In this document: piece by piece, positions 8,447 through 16,200 of the stretch
How the letters are laid out: every line of letters starts with the position of its first letter
Position numbering within the stretch: the first letter of the stretch is position 1
From: Aquisphaera giovannonii
GTDB taxonomy: Bacteria; Planctomycetota; Planctomycetia; Isosphaerales; Isosphaeraceae
Direction of reading: 5' to 3'
DNA length: 64,000 nucleotides
NCBI RefSeq assembly: GCF_008087625.1
Contig: NZ_CP042997.1
Coordinates: 8,556,001-8,620,000, forward strand
Position numbers and translations under genes: made by a program
Notes under the pieces: generated by a model
Told to the model about the DNA's origin: nothing
Database searches by the model: none
Seen by the model: only the letters and a program-made list of their open reading frames with translations

Positions 8447-9589
8447 CTACGCCCAGCCTCGCAACGATTCGATCGCCCGGATGGCCGCCGCGACGTCGCC
8501 CGCTCTCAACGCGGCTCGCACGCGACCGAGCCCTTCGACCTGCCGGGCCCGGAAGGGGACGCCCGCGCACGGGGCCGGGGGTCCCGGGACGATCGCCTTC
8601 GCGATGGCCGCCGTCAGATCGTCCAGCCCATCGCCCCTCTCCGCCGAGACCCGTAGGGCCCGAAGGCCCCGGAGCGACGGCTCGTCGAGCCCCCACGCCG
8701 CCGGGAGGTCCGCCTTGTTCGCCACCACGAGGGAACGGCCGCGGGGCCATCCCGACGCGACGCCGAGGCTCTCCTCCAGCGGCCGCGACAGGTCGAGCAC
8801 CAGTACCACGAGGTCGGCCGAATCGGCCATCCGTCGGGCACGGTCGATGCCGTGACGCTCGACCGGGTCTTCCGCCGCCCGCTGCCCGGCCGTGTCGGCG
8901 AGCAGGACCGGCCAGCCATCGAACGCCGCTGTCGCGGTGACCACGTCCCGCGTCGTCCCGGGCGTCGGGGCGACGATCGCCCGGCGAAAGCCGGCCAGGG
9001 CGTTGAGCAGCCGGCTCTTCCCCACGTTCGGCGCCCCGGCGAGGATCGCCCGCCAGCCCTCCCGCAGCCGCACCCCGACCCGGCCGTCGGCGAGCAGGCG
9101 ATCGGCCCGGCCGATCGCCCGGTCCAACCGCCCGCCCCGGATCTCCGCATCGAGGCCCTCCAGCTCTCGGTCGAGGGCCCCTCCGGCCTGCTCCGCCAGG
9201 ATCTCCGCCGCGCGGAGCGTCGGGGCGTGCGGGAGGTCGACGAGGGCCTCGGCGCGGATCCGCGTCGCCGCCTGCGCCGCGGCCCATTGCTCCACCCCGG
9301 CGCGACCGACGCCGGCGCCCTCGAGGGCCTCGAGCACCAGCTCGGTCGCCGCGGGGCCGCCGTGGCACTGGATCTCCACCGCCGGCGGCTCGCCCTCCAG
9401 GACGACGGCGACGACCTCGTCGCCGGCCCCTCGCCCCATCCGCCCGAGGCGGAGCCGCCCGGCCGGCCCGAGCATGAGCCCGCCCCCACGCGCGGGCCGG
9501 AAGCACGCCTCGACCGCCCGGACCGCACCGGGCCCCCACACCTGGACCACCGCGATCGCGCCTCGGCCGGGGGGCGACAGGGCTGCCAT
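8447..9589 (-). CDS. mnmE: MnmE/TrmE-like tRNA-modification GTPase, shortened C-terminus
   Basis: 380 aa; typical MnmE has about 450. The N-terminal tetrahydrofolate-binding part is recognisable (SPPGRGAIAVVQVWGPGAV; VEIQCHGGPA). The G domain has G1 GAPNVGKS 185-192, G2 PGTTRD 210-215, G3 DTAG 232-235 and G4 NKAD 291-294. The protein ends IESLRGWA and lacks the closing helix and the C-terminal FC(I/V)GK segment whose cysteine is needed in classical MnmE. MnmE acts with MnmG in forming cmnm5-type modifications at U34 of certain tRNAs. The next gene's stop is 5 bp away, so no hidden C-terminal exon or frameshift tail fits. The ATG at 9589 was chosen because family similarity begins there; the open frame extends upstream into the opposite gene. 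It may be a planctomycete-specific divergent paralogue. Confidence 0.85.
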   Translation of the reverse strand: MAALSPPGRGAIAVVQVWGPGAVRAVEACFRPARGGGLMLGPAGRLRLGRMGRGAGDEVVAVVLEGEPPAVEIQCHGGPAATELVLEALEGAGVGRAGVEQWAAAQAATRIRAEALVDLPHAPTLRAAEILAEQAGGALDRELEGLDAEIRGGRLDRAIGRADRLLADGRVGVRLREGWRAILAGAPNVGKSRLLNALAGFRRAIVAPTPGTTRDVVTATAAFDGWPVLLADTAGQRAAEDPVERHGIDRARRMADSADLVVLVLDLSRPLEESLGVASGWPRGRSLVVANKADLPAAWGLDEPSLRGLRALRVSAERGDGLDDLTAAIAKAIVPGPPAPCAGVPFRARQVEGLGRVRAALRAGDVAAAIRAIESLRGWA

Positions 9590-9769
9590 CCGGGGCCCGG
9601 GCCGGCCCGCGGGATCGATGCCGCTCGGGAGCGAGAAAGGCTGAGATCCGCGGTTCAAGCCGTCGCCCCCATGGTATAGACTCCTGTCTCCCGACGCGCC
9701 CGGTCCCTCGCCACCGCCGACGGGGGCCCTTCCGGGCGGCGAGCCGGCGACGTCCGAGGCGAGCTGATC

Positions 9770-10324
9770 ATGGCCTACTGGCTGTTCAAGTCCGAGCCCG
9801 ATTGCTTCTCCTTCGCGGACCTCCAGGCCGCGCCCGGCGCCACGACCGGCTGGGACGGGGTGCGGAACTACCAGGCCCGGAACTTCCTCCGCGACTCCAT
9901 CAAGCTCGGGGACGAGGTCCTCTTCTACCACTCGAATGCAGATCCCCCGTGCATCGCCGGGGTCGCCCGCGTCGTCCGCGAGGCCCACCCGGATCCGACC
10001 GCCTTCGACCCCGACGCCGATCATTACGACCCGAAGAGCGACCCGGAGGACCCGACCTGGGTGCAGGTCTCCATACGGGCCGTCCGGGCGATCGACCCGC
10101 CGATCGGCCTGCCGCGCCTCCGGGAGATCCCCGAGCTGGGCGGCATGGAGCTCCTTCGCAAGGGGAGCCGCCTGTCCATCCAGCCCGTGACGCCGGGCGA
10201 ATGGTCCGCCATCATGGAGCTGGCCCCGGCCGCGGAGGCGAGCGACGCGCCCGCATCCGGCGCGGCCCCGGCGGCCCGGAAGCCCGGGTCGAAGGCGAAG
10301 TCGAGGTCAGCCCGGTCGAGATGA
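9770..10324 (+). CDS. EVE domain-containing protein
   Basis: 184 aa. The protein opens MAYWLFKSEPDCFSFADL, the standard start of the EVE domain (thymocyte nuclear protein 1 family, PUA-like fold). GWDGVRNYQARNFLRD and GDEVLFYHSN follow, also characteristic. EVE domains are thought to bind modified bases in DNA or RNA. The domain fills about residues 1-155; a short basic Ala/Ser/Lys tail (GSKAKSRSARSR) follows. A GAGG lies about 10 nt before the ATG. It is divergent from the MnmE-like gene (180 bp apart). The VOC gene follows on the same strand, its frame open from an ATGA overlap at the stop codon, so the two are probably co-transcribed. Confidence 0.93.
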   Translation: MAYWLFKSEPDCFSFADLQAAPGATTGWDGVRNYQARNFLRDSIKLGDEVLFYHSNADPPCIAGVARVVREAHPDPTAFDPDADHYDPKSDPEDPTWVQVSIRAVRAIDPPIGLPRLREIPELGGMELLRKGSRLSIQPVTPGEWSAIMELAPAAEASDAPASGAAPAARKPGSKAKSRSARSR

Positions 10325-10356
10325 CCGCGATCACCAGAAACCGAGGAACCACCGCC

Positions 10357-10737
10357 GTGGCACGAATCGAGCATTTCGCGATCTTCGCCCAGGACGCCCC
10401 CGCGCTGAAGGACTTCTACGTGCGGACGATGGGGATGACCGTCGCCCTGGAGAGCGGCGGCAGCCCGTCCGGCTTCTTCCTCGCCGACGAGGACGGCGTG
10501 GCCCTGGAGATCATCGGCCTCCCGGCCGGCTCCGCGGTCGCGAACACCCGCTGGGTCTGCCACGTCGCCTTCCTCGTGGACGACGTCGCCGCCCGCCGGA
10601 AGGAGCTCGAGGGCCAGGGGCTCGTCTTCGAAACCGGCACGGAGGTGGACACGCCGACGATGAAGACCGCGTTCTTCAACGACCCGGAAGGCAACCGCTG
10701 CCAGATCGTCTGGCGGAGCAAGCCCCTGGTGCCCTGA
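10357..10737 (+). CDS. VOC (glyoxalase/bleomycin-resistance fold) family protein
   Basis: About 126 aa from the GTG at 10357. The sequence ARIEHFAIFAQDAPALKDFY begins the first beta-alpha-beta-beta-beta module, and WVCHVAFLVDDV plus FFNDPEGNRCQIVW form the second. Possible metal ligands are the His in IEHF, Glu in ALEII, His in CHVAF and the Glu of the last module. This is the usual layout of a small metal-dependent VOC enzyme, but the substrate cannot be read from sequence. The GTG has GAGGAA at 8-nt spacing. An in-frame ATG at 10321 overlaps the EVE stop as ATGA and would add 12 residues that do not look like family sequence. It lies in a presumed operon with the EVE gene. Confidence 0.85.
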   Translation: MARIEHFAIFAQDAPALKDFYVRTMGMTVALESGGSPSGFFLADEDGVALEIIGLPAGSAVANTRWVCHVAFLVDDVAARRKELEGQGLVFETGTEVDTPTMKTAFFNDPEGNRCQIVWRSKPLVP

Positions 10738-10761
10738 GCGCCCGGCGCCGTGGACGCCGCC

Positions 10762-10980
10762 TCACCCCGCCGCGACGGACGCGGCGGGCGCCTCGGCCGG
10801 GATCTCGCCCCGCCACTCGATCTTGTAGCGGTTGGACGCGGCGAACTCCTCGATCTTCGCCCTCGACTGGGGGATCTCGATGCGCGAATACTCGCGATAG
10901 AAGCCGCTCCCCGATCGCTTGTGCGCGACCTCCTCGCCGTACCACTTCCCGTCGAGGTAGTACACGACCAGAATCGTCAT
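10762..10980 (-). CDS. Small conserved-looking hypothetical protein (72 aa)
   Basis: 72 aa: it starts MTILVVYYLDGKWYGEEVAH and ends in an Ala/Pro tail. Composition (beta-strand start, charged middle) and near-exclusive G/C third positions mark it as a real gene. GGGAG lies 8 nt before the ATG. No domain is recognised. It is convergent with the VOC gene, with stops 24 bp apart. The open frame continues far upstream of the ATG, but that sequence is not protein-like, so the long version was rejected. Confidence 0.65.
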   Translation of the reverse strand: MTILVVYYLDGKWYGEEVAHKRSGSGFYREYSRIEIPQSRAKIEEFAASNRYKIEWRGEIPAEAPAASVAAG

Positions 10981-11846
10981 GCTCGCGTCTCCCGGCGATT
11001 CTTGACGGTTTGCCGACGCGACCATGATAGGCCCCCCGCCTTGCCCCGCCAAGCTCGGACTGCCGAGCGGCGAGCCGCCCCCTACCCGGCCGGCCGCCGG
11101 GCACCAACCGCCTCCGATCGTCGGGCGACGAACAAACCGGGTTCGACACCTCGTCGCCGCACGAAGAATCGGGCCTCGATGCACACGCGTCAACCTGCGA
11201 CGGCCTCGACGCGGTGACGGTCCGTGACGCCATGACCCCGCCGGCCCGACGCCCGCCGGCGATGGCGAACGAGCCTCGTGACGCCCTCGGCCCGGCGTCC
11301 TCTCGCGTTGCCGACATGATCCGATCGCGTCGTTGCGAGGCGGCGGGGCGGCGGAACGACGGGCGGATGCGCCTTGCGATCCGAAGGCACTTTGGCTCTG
11401 TTCGTCGGCAGTCATGCCACGCACTGCGAGACGTAAGTCGTTCCATATCAGGACTTCGTTCGTATCCGACGATCGGCACTGATGGTGCGCCTTCGCCCCG
11501 AAAGCCTCACACCTCCCGTCAATTTCCTGCGATGCCCGCGGGTCACGACCGGCAGCTCGTCGCCAGATCCCGCGCGTTGCCCGCGGCGCTTGGCGCACAC
11601 GCACAGAGCGATGCCTCTATCACTACATAGCGCTATGTTTCACCATTTTCGCGAAGTCGTGAGAGATTTCTGAAAGATTGACGGCGGCGAATCCCCTAAA
11701 AATTTCGGCGAGCGGCGAGGCCTCACGCCGGGTCGTTCGCGACGCGAATCCCGGTCCCCGGTCGAGCGGCTCACGACCGATGGAAGGACCCGTCGGGCGG
11801 ACAGGAGCCGATGGGCTCACGGTTCCACGAATTCGGAGAGAAGGCC
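10981..11846. other. Gene-poor stretch of lower G+C upstream of the Imm21-like gene
   Basis: 866 bp with no gene I can support. Open frames here have random-looking, Arg-rich translations without ribosome sites. Between about 11600 and 11710 the DNA becomes clearly more AT-rich than its surroundings and contains a perfect 14-bp palindrome, listed separately. It probably holds the promoter of the gene at 11847. Confidence 0.5.
11625..11638. promoter_or_regulatory. Perfect 14-bp palindrome, possible operator
   Basis: ACATAGCGCTATGT at 11625-11638 is fully self-complementary. It lies in the AT-rich segment about 210 bp before the Imm21-like start codon. Its size and symmetry suit a dimeric helix-turn-helix regulator, but no regulator gene is adjacent. 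Confidence 0.35.
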
Positions 11847-12431
11847 ATGAAGGACGGTCTGACCTGGGTCGGCACGAACGGCGGTCCACTCATCGTGATC
11901 CCCGGCGAAATCGCCCCGCGCTGGCGTGGCGGCGATGACACGGACTATTCCCTGAAGGATCTCGATCGCTGGTGGGAGACCCTCGATGCCGGCAGCAGCG
12001 ATTATGGTCGAGCCTGCGGAATCCGGGAGGTCGTGGGGATGCTCGCGGTCGGGCCGGGCCGGGCGTTGATTTTGCGGAAGGCGTCCATGCCCACCGCTTT
12101 CGTGCCCCGCGAGGACGGCGGCATCCTCGTCCGCGGGATCTACGCCGAGGAGGAGGCCACGCTCCGCCGGGCCCTCTGCACGATGCCCGAATCGGCCTGG
12201 AAGCCCACGCCGCACCGGATCACCGTCTCGCGAGAAGGACTCCTCGTGTTCGACTCGGCGCAGCCCGGCGATCACCTCCCGACGTCGATGGACGAGGAGG
12301 AGACCATCCCCTGCCTCCGGCTCGGGCTCCACGCCGGCACCTATCACGTGGACACCGCCGACCACTCGCCGGTCAAGACGAACCGATTGTGCCTGCACCG
12401 CCTGAGGCGGGAGTGGACCTCGGCGGCGTAG
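11847..12431 (+). CDS. Imm21-like immunity protein family
   Basis: 194 aa from the ATG at 11847, which has GGAGAG at 6-nt spacing; an ATG at 11811 would add 12 residues with a poorer ribosome site. The opening (LTWVGTNGGPLIVIPGEIAP followed by W-R-G-G) and the DYGRACGI segment resemble the Imm21 family of contact-dependent or polymorphic-toxin immunity proteins. Such proteins neutralise a cognate toxin. The assignment rests on remembered family pattern only. No toxin gene, Rhs/YD repeat or secretion gene is nearby, so this would be an orphan immunity gene. It stands alone between a low-GC stretch and a repeat-bearing non-coding region, a context that suggests acquisition by transfer. Confidence 0.5.
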   Translation: MKDGLTWVGTNGGPLIVIPGEIAPRWRGGDDTDYSLKDLDRWWETLDAGSSDYGRACGIREVVGMLAVGPGRALILRKASMPTAFVPREDGGILVRGIYAEEEATLRRALCTMPESAWKPTPHRITVSREGLLVFDSAQPGDHLPTSMDEEETIPCLRLGLHAGTYHVDTADHSPVKTNRLCLHRLRREWTSAA

Positions 12432-12820
12432 CCGATCGACGACGACCATCCGCCTCACCAGTCCCGGGGCCGGCGAACGACCGGCGCCTTCGTCCAGGAC
12501 CGCGGCGACGTGGCCGCGGCGTGTTCGAGTGGTGAGGAGATCCCCGGGGACGGCCCCGGCGGCGCGCGGCCCCAGGAGGGCCCGGACGTGATGACTCAAG
12601 GCCCCGTCGCCCAGGCGCTCCCTCTCGACGACTCGGGCGGGGCGTGCGGGTGCGACGCGGTCGCCCACGAGAAATACCGAACGCGCCCGGTGTCAGCCGG
12701 CATGGGAACCTGCTATTGCGACGCAAGGCCGCCGGTTCCGCGGCTCAATCGCCGTTGGCAGCCCGGACCGTGGAGAAAACCGGCATCGTCCCAAAGGACT
12801 GCGTAGCCATCACGGGGAGG

Positions 12821-12913
12821 TTGACAGTTGGCACCGCCCCGCATGCACGGGTGACCACGATCGTCAGATCGTGGTTCGGACGGGCGAAGCCTCCAGCCTC
12901 GCACGTCAGTGCG
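12821..12913 (+). repeat. Structured repeat, copy 1
   Basis: The copy starts with TTGACA at 12821 and has a variable 26-nt spacer, GTGACCAC, then a hairpin ACCACGATC-GTCA-GATCGTGGT (12854-12875). The 30-bp core at 12871-12900 reappears exactly, inverted, at 12994-13023. A second small stem CGCAC-GTCA-GTGCG follows at 12900-12913 with the same GTCA loop. Copies 1 and 2 have the same 38-bp distance from TTGACA to the end of GACCAC, so they are homologous over their whole length and not only in the core. Confidence 0.75.
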
Positions 12914-12980
12914 ACCCGGGACCCCGGGACATCGAGGCGAGGACGAGGCTGCTCCCGCGGGCCGAGGCCGGCCCCCAGAT

Positions 12981-13073
12981 CCGGCTGACGCTGGAGGCTG
13001 GAGGCTTCGCCCGTCCGAACCACCCGCTCACGCGGGTGGTCACGCGTCCATGGATTCCCGGGCGAAGTGTCAA
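12981..13073 (-). repeat. Structured repeat, copy 2 (inverted)
   Basis: Inverted copy of the repeat at 12821-12913. It shares the exact 30-bp core (12994-13023) and TTGACA (complement at 13068-13073). Its hairpin at 13019-13040 reads, on the minus strand, ACCACCCGC-GTGA-GCGGGTGGT. Relative to copy 1 the inner stem has changed from GATC/GATC to CCGC/GCGG, so pairing is kept by changes on both sides, while the outer ACCAC/GTGGT is unchanged. Confidence 0.75.
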
Positions 13074-13205
13074 GTTGGGGCTCCAGCATTCGGGACAATC
13101 CCGGAAAACCGGAAGCATTTGTCGACGGGCGTGCCCGGCCTCGTCCGGAGGGGATTCATCGAGGCACGTGGCGGGGGGCGCATGAGTCGGGCAGCCCCCA
13201 GCCGG

Positions 13206-16200
13206 TCACGGCCGTATCCCGCGTGTGCGGGCCTTCTCCCGGCGGGCCGGCCCATCTTCCTCCCGCGGGTCAGCTCTGCCGCCTTTCGCCCCACGGGGCG
13301 AAAATGGGTCGGCCGGGAACGCCGCGTCGAGGATCATCGCGTCGGCCTGGTGGAGCAGGAGATGGAACTCCACCCGGTCCCACCAGGTGCCCGACGAAGC
13401 GAGGTATGCCACCCTGCGGCGGGCGGCCGCGTCGCCACTCCGGCCGTGCGCCCTCTCCAGACAACGCCAGGCTTCGTCGCGATGGCCGAGCCGATGGTGG
13501 GCCATCGCCAGGACCGGATGATTCAGCGGTACCGCCCCCCAGCCGGCCCCGCGATCGAGCGACGACTGCGCGAACTCGACCGCTTGCTCGTAGCAACCGG
13601 CGCGGAGGGCGGCCAGGCCGGCCACGTAACGGTTCCAGGCGAGCTCCGGCCCCCGGGAGAGCGCGGCCTCGACCCACCGCCGCGCTTCGGAGAGGTCGGC
13701 GGCGGCGTCCGCTTCGACCAGGCAGGAGCGGGCCGCCTCGACGATCAGGGGATGCTCGGACTGGCTGAACCAGCGGAGCGTCTGGGCGCAGGCGCGTCGA
13801 TAACCCCGGTGGTCGCCGGCCAGCGTCAGGGCCAGGGCGAGCCGATGCCGCAGGCTCGGGTCATCGGGGCTCGCGTCGACGGCCCGGAGCATCAGGACGG
13901 CGAGCGCACGCCCCCCGGCATTGGCCTCGGCAATCCGACCGCGAGTCATCTCCTCGGCAGCCTCGACGAAGCGACCTGCGAGCGTATCGGGATCGACCTG
14001 CACCCCTTCCGGGGCATCGCCGCCCACGTCGACGGCCCGGTCCGCGGCCGCCGGCGCGAAGCCGGCGACGGTCCGGGGGCGGGTCGCGTCGCGGGGCTCG
14101 GCGGGGGATGACCGGCGGTAGGCCCGCCAGCGTTCGAGCCATTCCTCGGCCGACAAGTTGACCGTGCCCCCCCCTTCGTGGACCCGCCGACCCGAGAGGA
14201 GCTCGGCGCCCAGGCACAGGGAGTCCGGGTCGGCGCCCGACGTCAGGGCAGTCAGGTCGAGCGTGGCCAGCGCGTCCACGAACCCGCCAACGACCGCGTG
14301 CCGGCTGTCCGGCGTCACGACGACGGACATCGGGCTCCCGTTCATCGCCAGGGGCGGGGTGACGGGCTTGCCGGTCCGCCAGTCCCAGACGCGCGCGGTC
14401 CCGTCATCGCTCGCCGAGATGACCCAGCGGCCGTCCGCCGTGAAGGTCGCGGCGTTGGCCTCCCTGGCATGCTCGAACGGAGGGCACGCCAGCCGGCCGG
14501 CCCGCCAGTCCCAGGCCCGCACCATGCGATCGCGGCAGGCCGTCACCAGCAGCCGCCCGTCGGGGCTGAATGCCGCCGAGTAGACGATGTCCGGATGCGC
14601 GGGGAGCTCGACCAGGACCGCACCGGTCTCAAGGTCGTGGACGCGGACCGAGCCGTCGTAGGAGGCGAGCGCGATCGACCGGCCGTCGGGCGAGAATTGG
14701 AGGTCGTGGCACTTGTCTCGGAAACGAAGGGGCGGGTAGCGCGGGCGGCCCGTGTCCGCCTCCCAGACCCGGGCGTCGTTGCCCATCCCCCAGGTCAGCA
14801 CGCCCCGGCCGTCGGGGCTGAAGCGGACCGCCCCGTTGTTGATCCAGTGGCCGGCGACCTCGCCGTCGTGGGCGTGCCAGCGGAGGGCCTCGCGGCGGCC
14901 CTCGGGATCGAGGACCAGGAGCTCCCCCCCGCCGCAGAGCACGGCGAGCAGGCGGCCGTCGCGTCGGTAGGAAAGGCTGCGGGGCTCGGAGGGCAGCGAC
15001 GCGCGCCAGCCGGACCGGCCCCGGGCCCAGTCCCAGGTCACGACTTCCTGACCCGCCTCCGAGGGGCCGTCCCGCGCGGTGGCCGCGGCGACCGTGCGCC
15101 CGTCGGGGGAGAAGGCCGCGTCGACGATCCGTCCCCCGGGCCGGAGGGGCGGCCCGGCCGGCCGTCCCGTCGCGACGTAGCTCACCGTCGTGCTTCGGAG
15201 CACGCGCCTGTAGGTCATCCCGGTCGGGATCGCGAGCGCGCCATCGGGGCTGATCGCGGCGAAGGAGCCGTCGCCGTCCAGGGGCAGGAAGGTCGTCGGC
15301 ACCCCCGCCTCGGGCGGCGCCCACAGGCGGACCAGGTCGCCGTCCTGGGTGGCCAGCGATCGGCCGCCGGTCGCGAACGCCACGACCCGGCCGGGGCGGT
15401 GGAGGTCGAGCGGCGGGGCCAGGGGCTCGCCGCCGGGGACGGACCAGAGCCGGGCCGTGTTGTCGCTCGAGCAGGTCAGGAGCATCCGGCCGTCCGGGCT
15501 GAAGGCCGCGCCGAACACGCTATTCCGGTGCTCCAGGGCGCGCCCCACGGGGCGGCCCGCGGCCGTCTCGAAGATCCGGATGGTGGCGGGCAATTCCCGG
15601 CCGTAGGCGGCGAAATGCCGCCCGTCGGGGCTGGGGACGATCTCGGCCAGCCGGCCCGAGAGGTCGGGCACGTCCAGCGTCCGGACCTTGGCCCCGGCCT
15701 CCGTGTCGCGCCAGGTGAGCCCCTCCTTGCCATCGTAGGTGATCAGCCCTCGACCACCGTCGACGAAAAGGGGCGGCGAGCAGAACCAGCGCACCCAGAC
15801 GCCGTCGGACTCGTGCTGGAGATGGGGCATCAGTGGCCAGAGCGGGCGAGGGGAGTCGCCGGGGACGGCGAAGAGGCGGGCCCGCTGATCGCGGCAGCCC
15901 GTCGCCAGTCGGCCGCCCGAGGGGTGGAACGCCAGCGACGTCACGTCCGCCGGATGGGTAAACCGCGGGGTCGCGAAGGCGCGGGCCCGGACGTCCCAGA
16001 CGCGGGCCGTGCTGCCGCCGGCGATCGCCAGGAACCGGCCGTCGGCGCTGTAGGTCAGGTGCCGGATTCGCCCCGGGAAGCGGGTGCGAACGGCCCCCTG
16101 CCCGTCGGGGAAGCCGGCGACGATCACGTCGCCCTCGGCGCGGCCCACCGCCAGGGCGTGTCCATCCGGGCTCCAGGCGGCGGCCGGCGCGTCGTCCATG

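Larger units (their letters stand above)
12432..13205. other. Non-coding convergent region with an inverted pair of hairpin repeats
   Basis: 774 bp between the Imm21-like gene and the convergent WD40 kinase. No supportable gene: small frames on both strands are shadows of the repeats. It contains two inverted copies of a structured repeat (listed separately) and minor inverted repeats, such as CGGGA-CAA-TCCCG near 13090. Confidence 0.6.

Noticed and set aside
6039-9539. Minus-strand frame of 1,166 codons spanning the kinase and MnmE-like genes
   Set aside because: It crosses two well-supported genes in other frames and has random Arg/Gly composition.
9590-10024. N-terminal extension of the MnmE-like frame by 145 codons
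   Set aside because: It overlaps the EVE gene in antisense and does not resemble any MnmE sequence; family similarity begins at the Met at 9589.
11190-11604. Small frames upstream of the Imm21-like gene
   Set aside because: Arg/Pro-rich translations without start signals; no support for a gene on either strand.
12644-13118. Short frames on both strands with a shared WFGRAKPPAS peptide
   Set aside because: The shared peptide comes from the exact inverted DNA repeat, not from homologous genes; there are no ribosome sites, and the hairpin structure explains the conservation.
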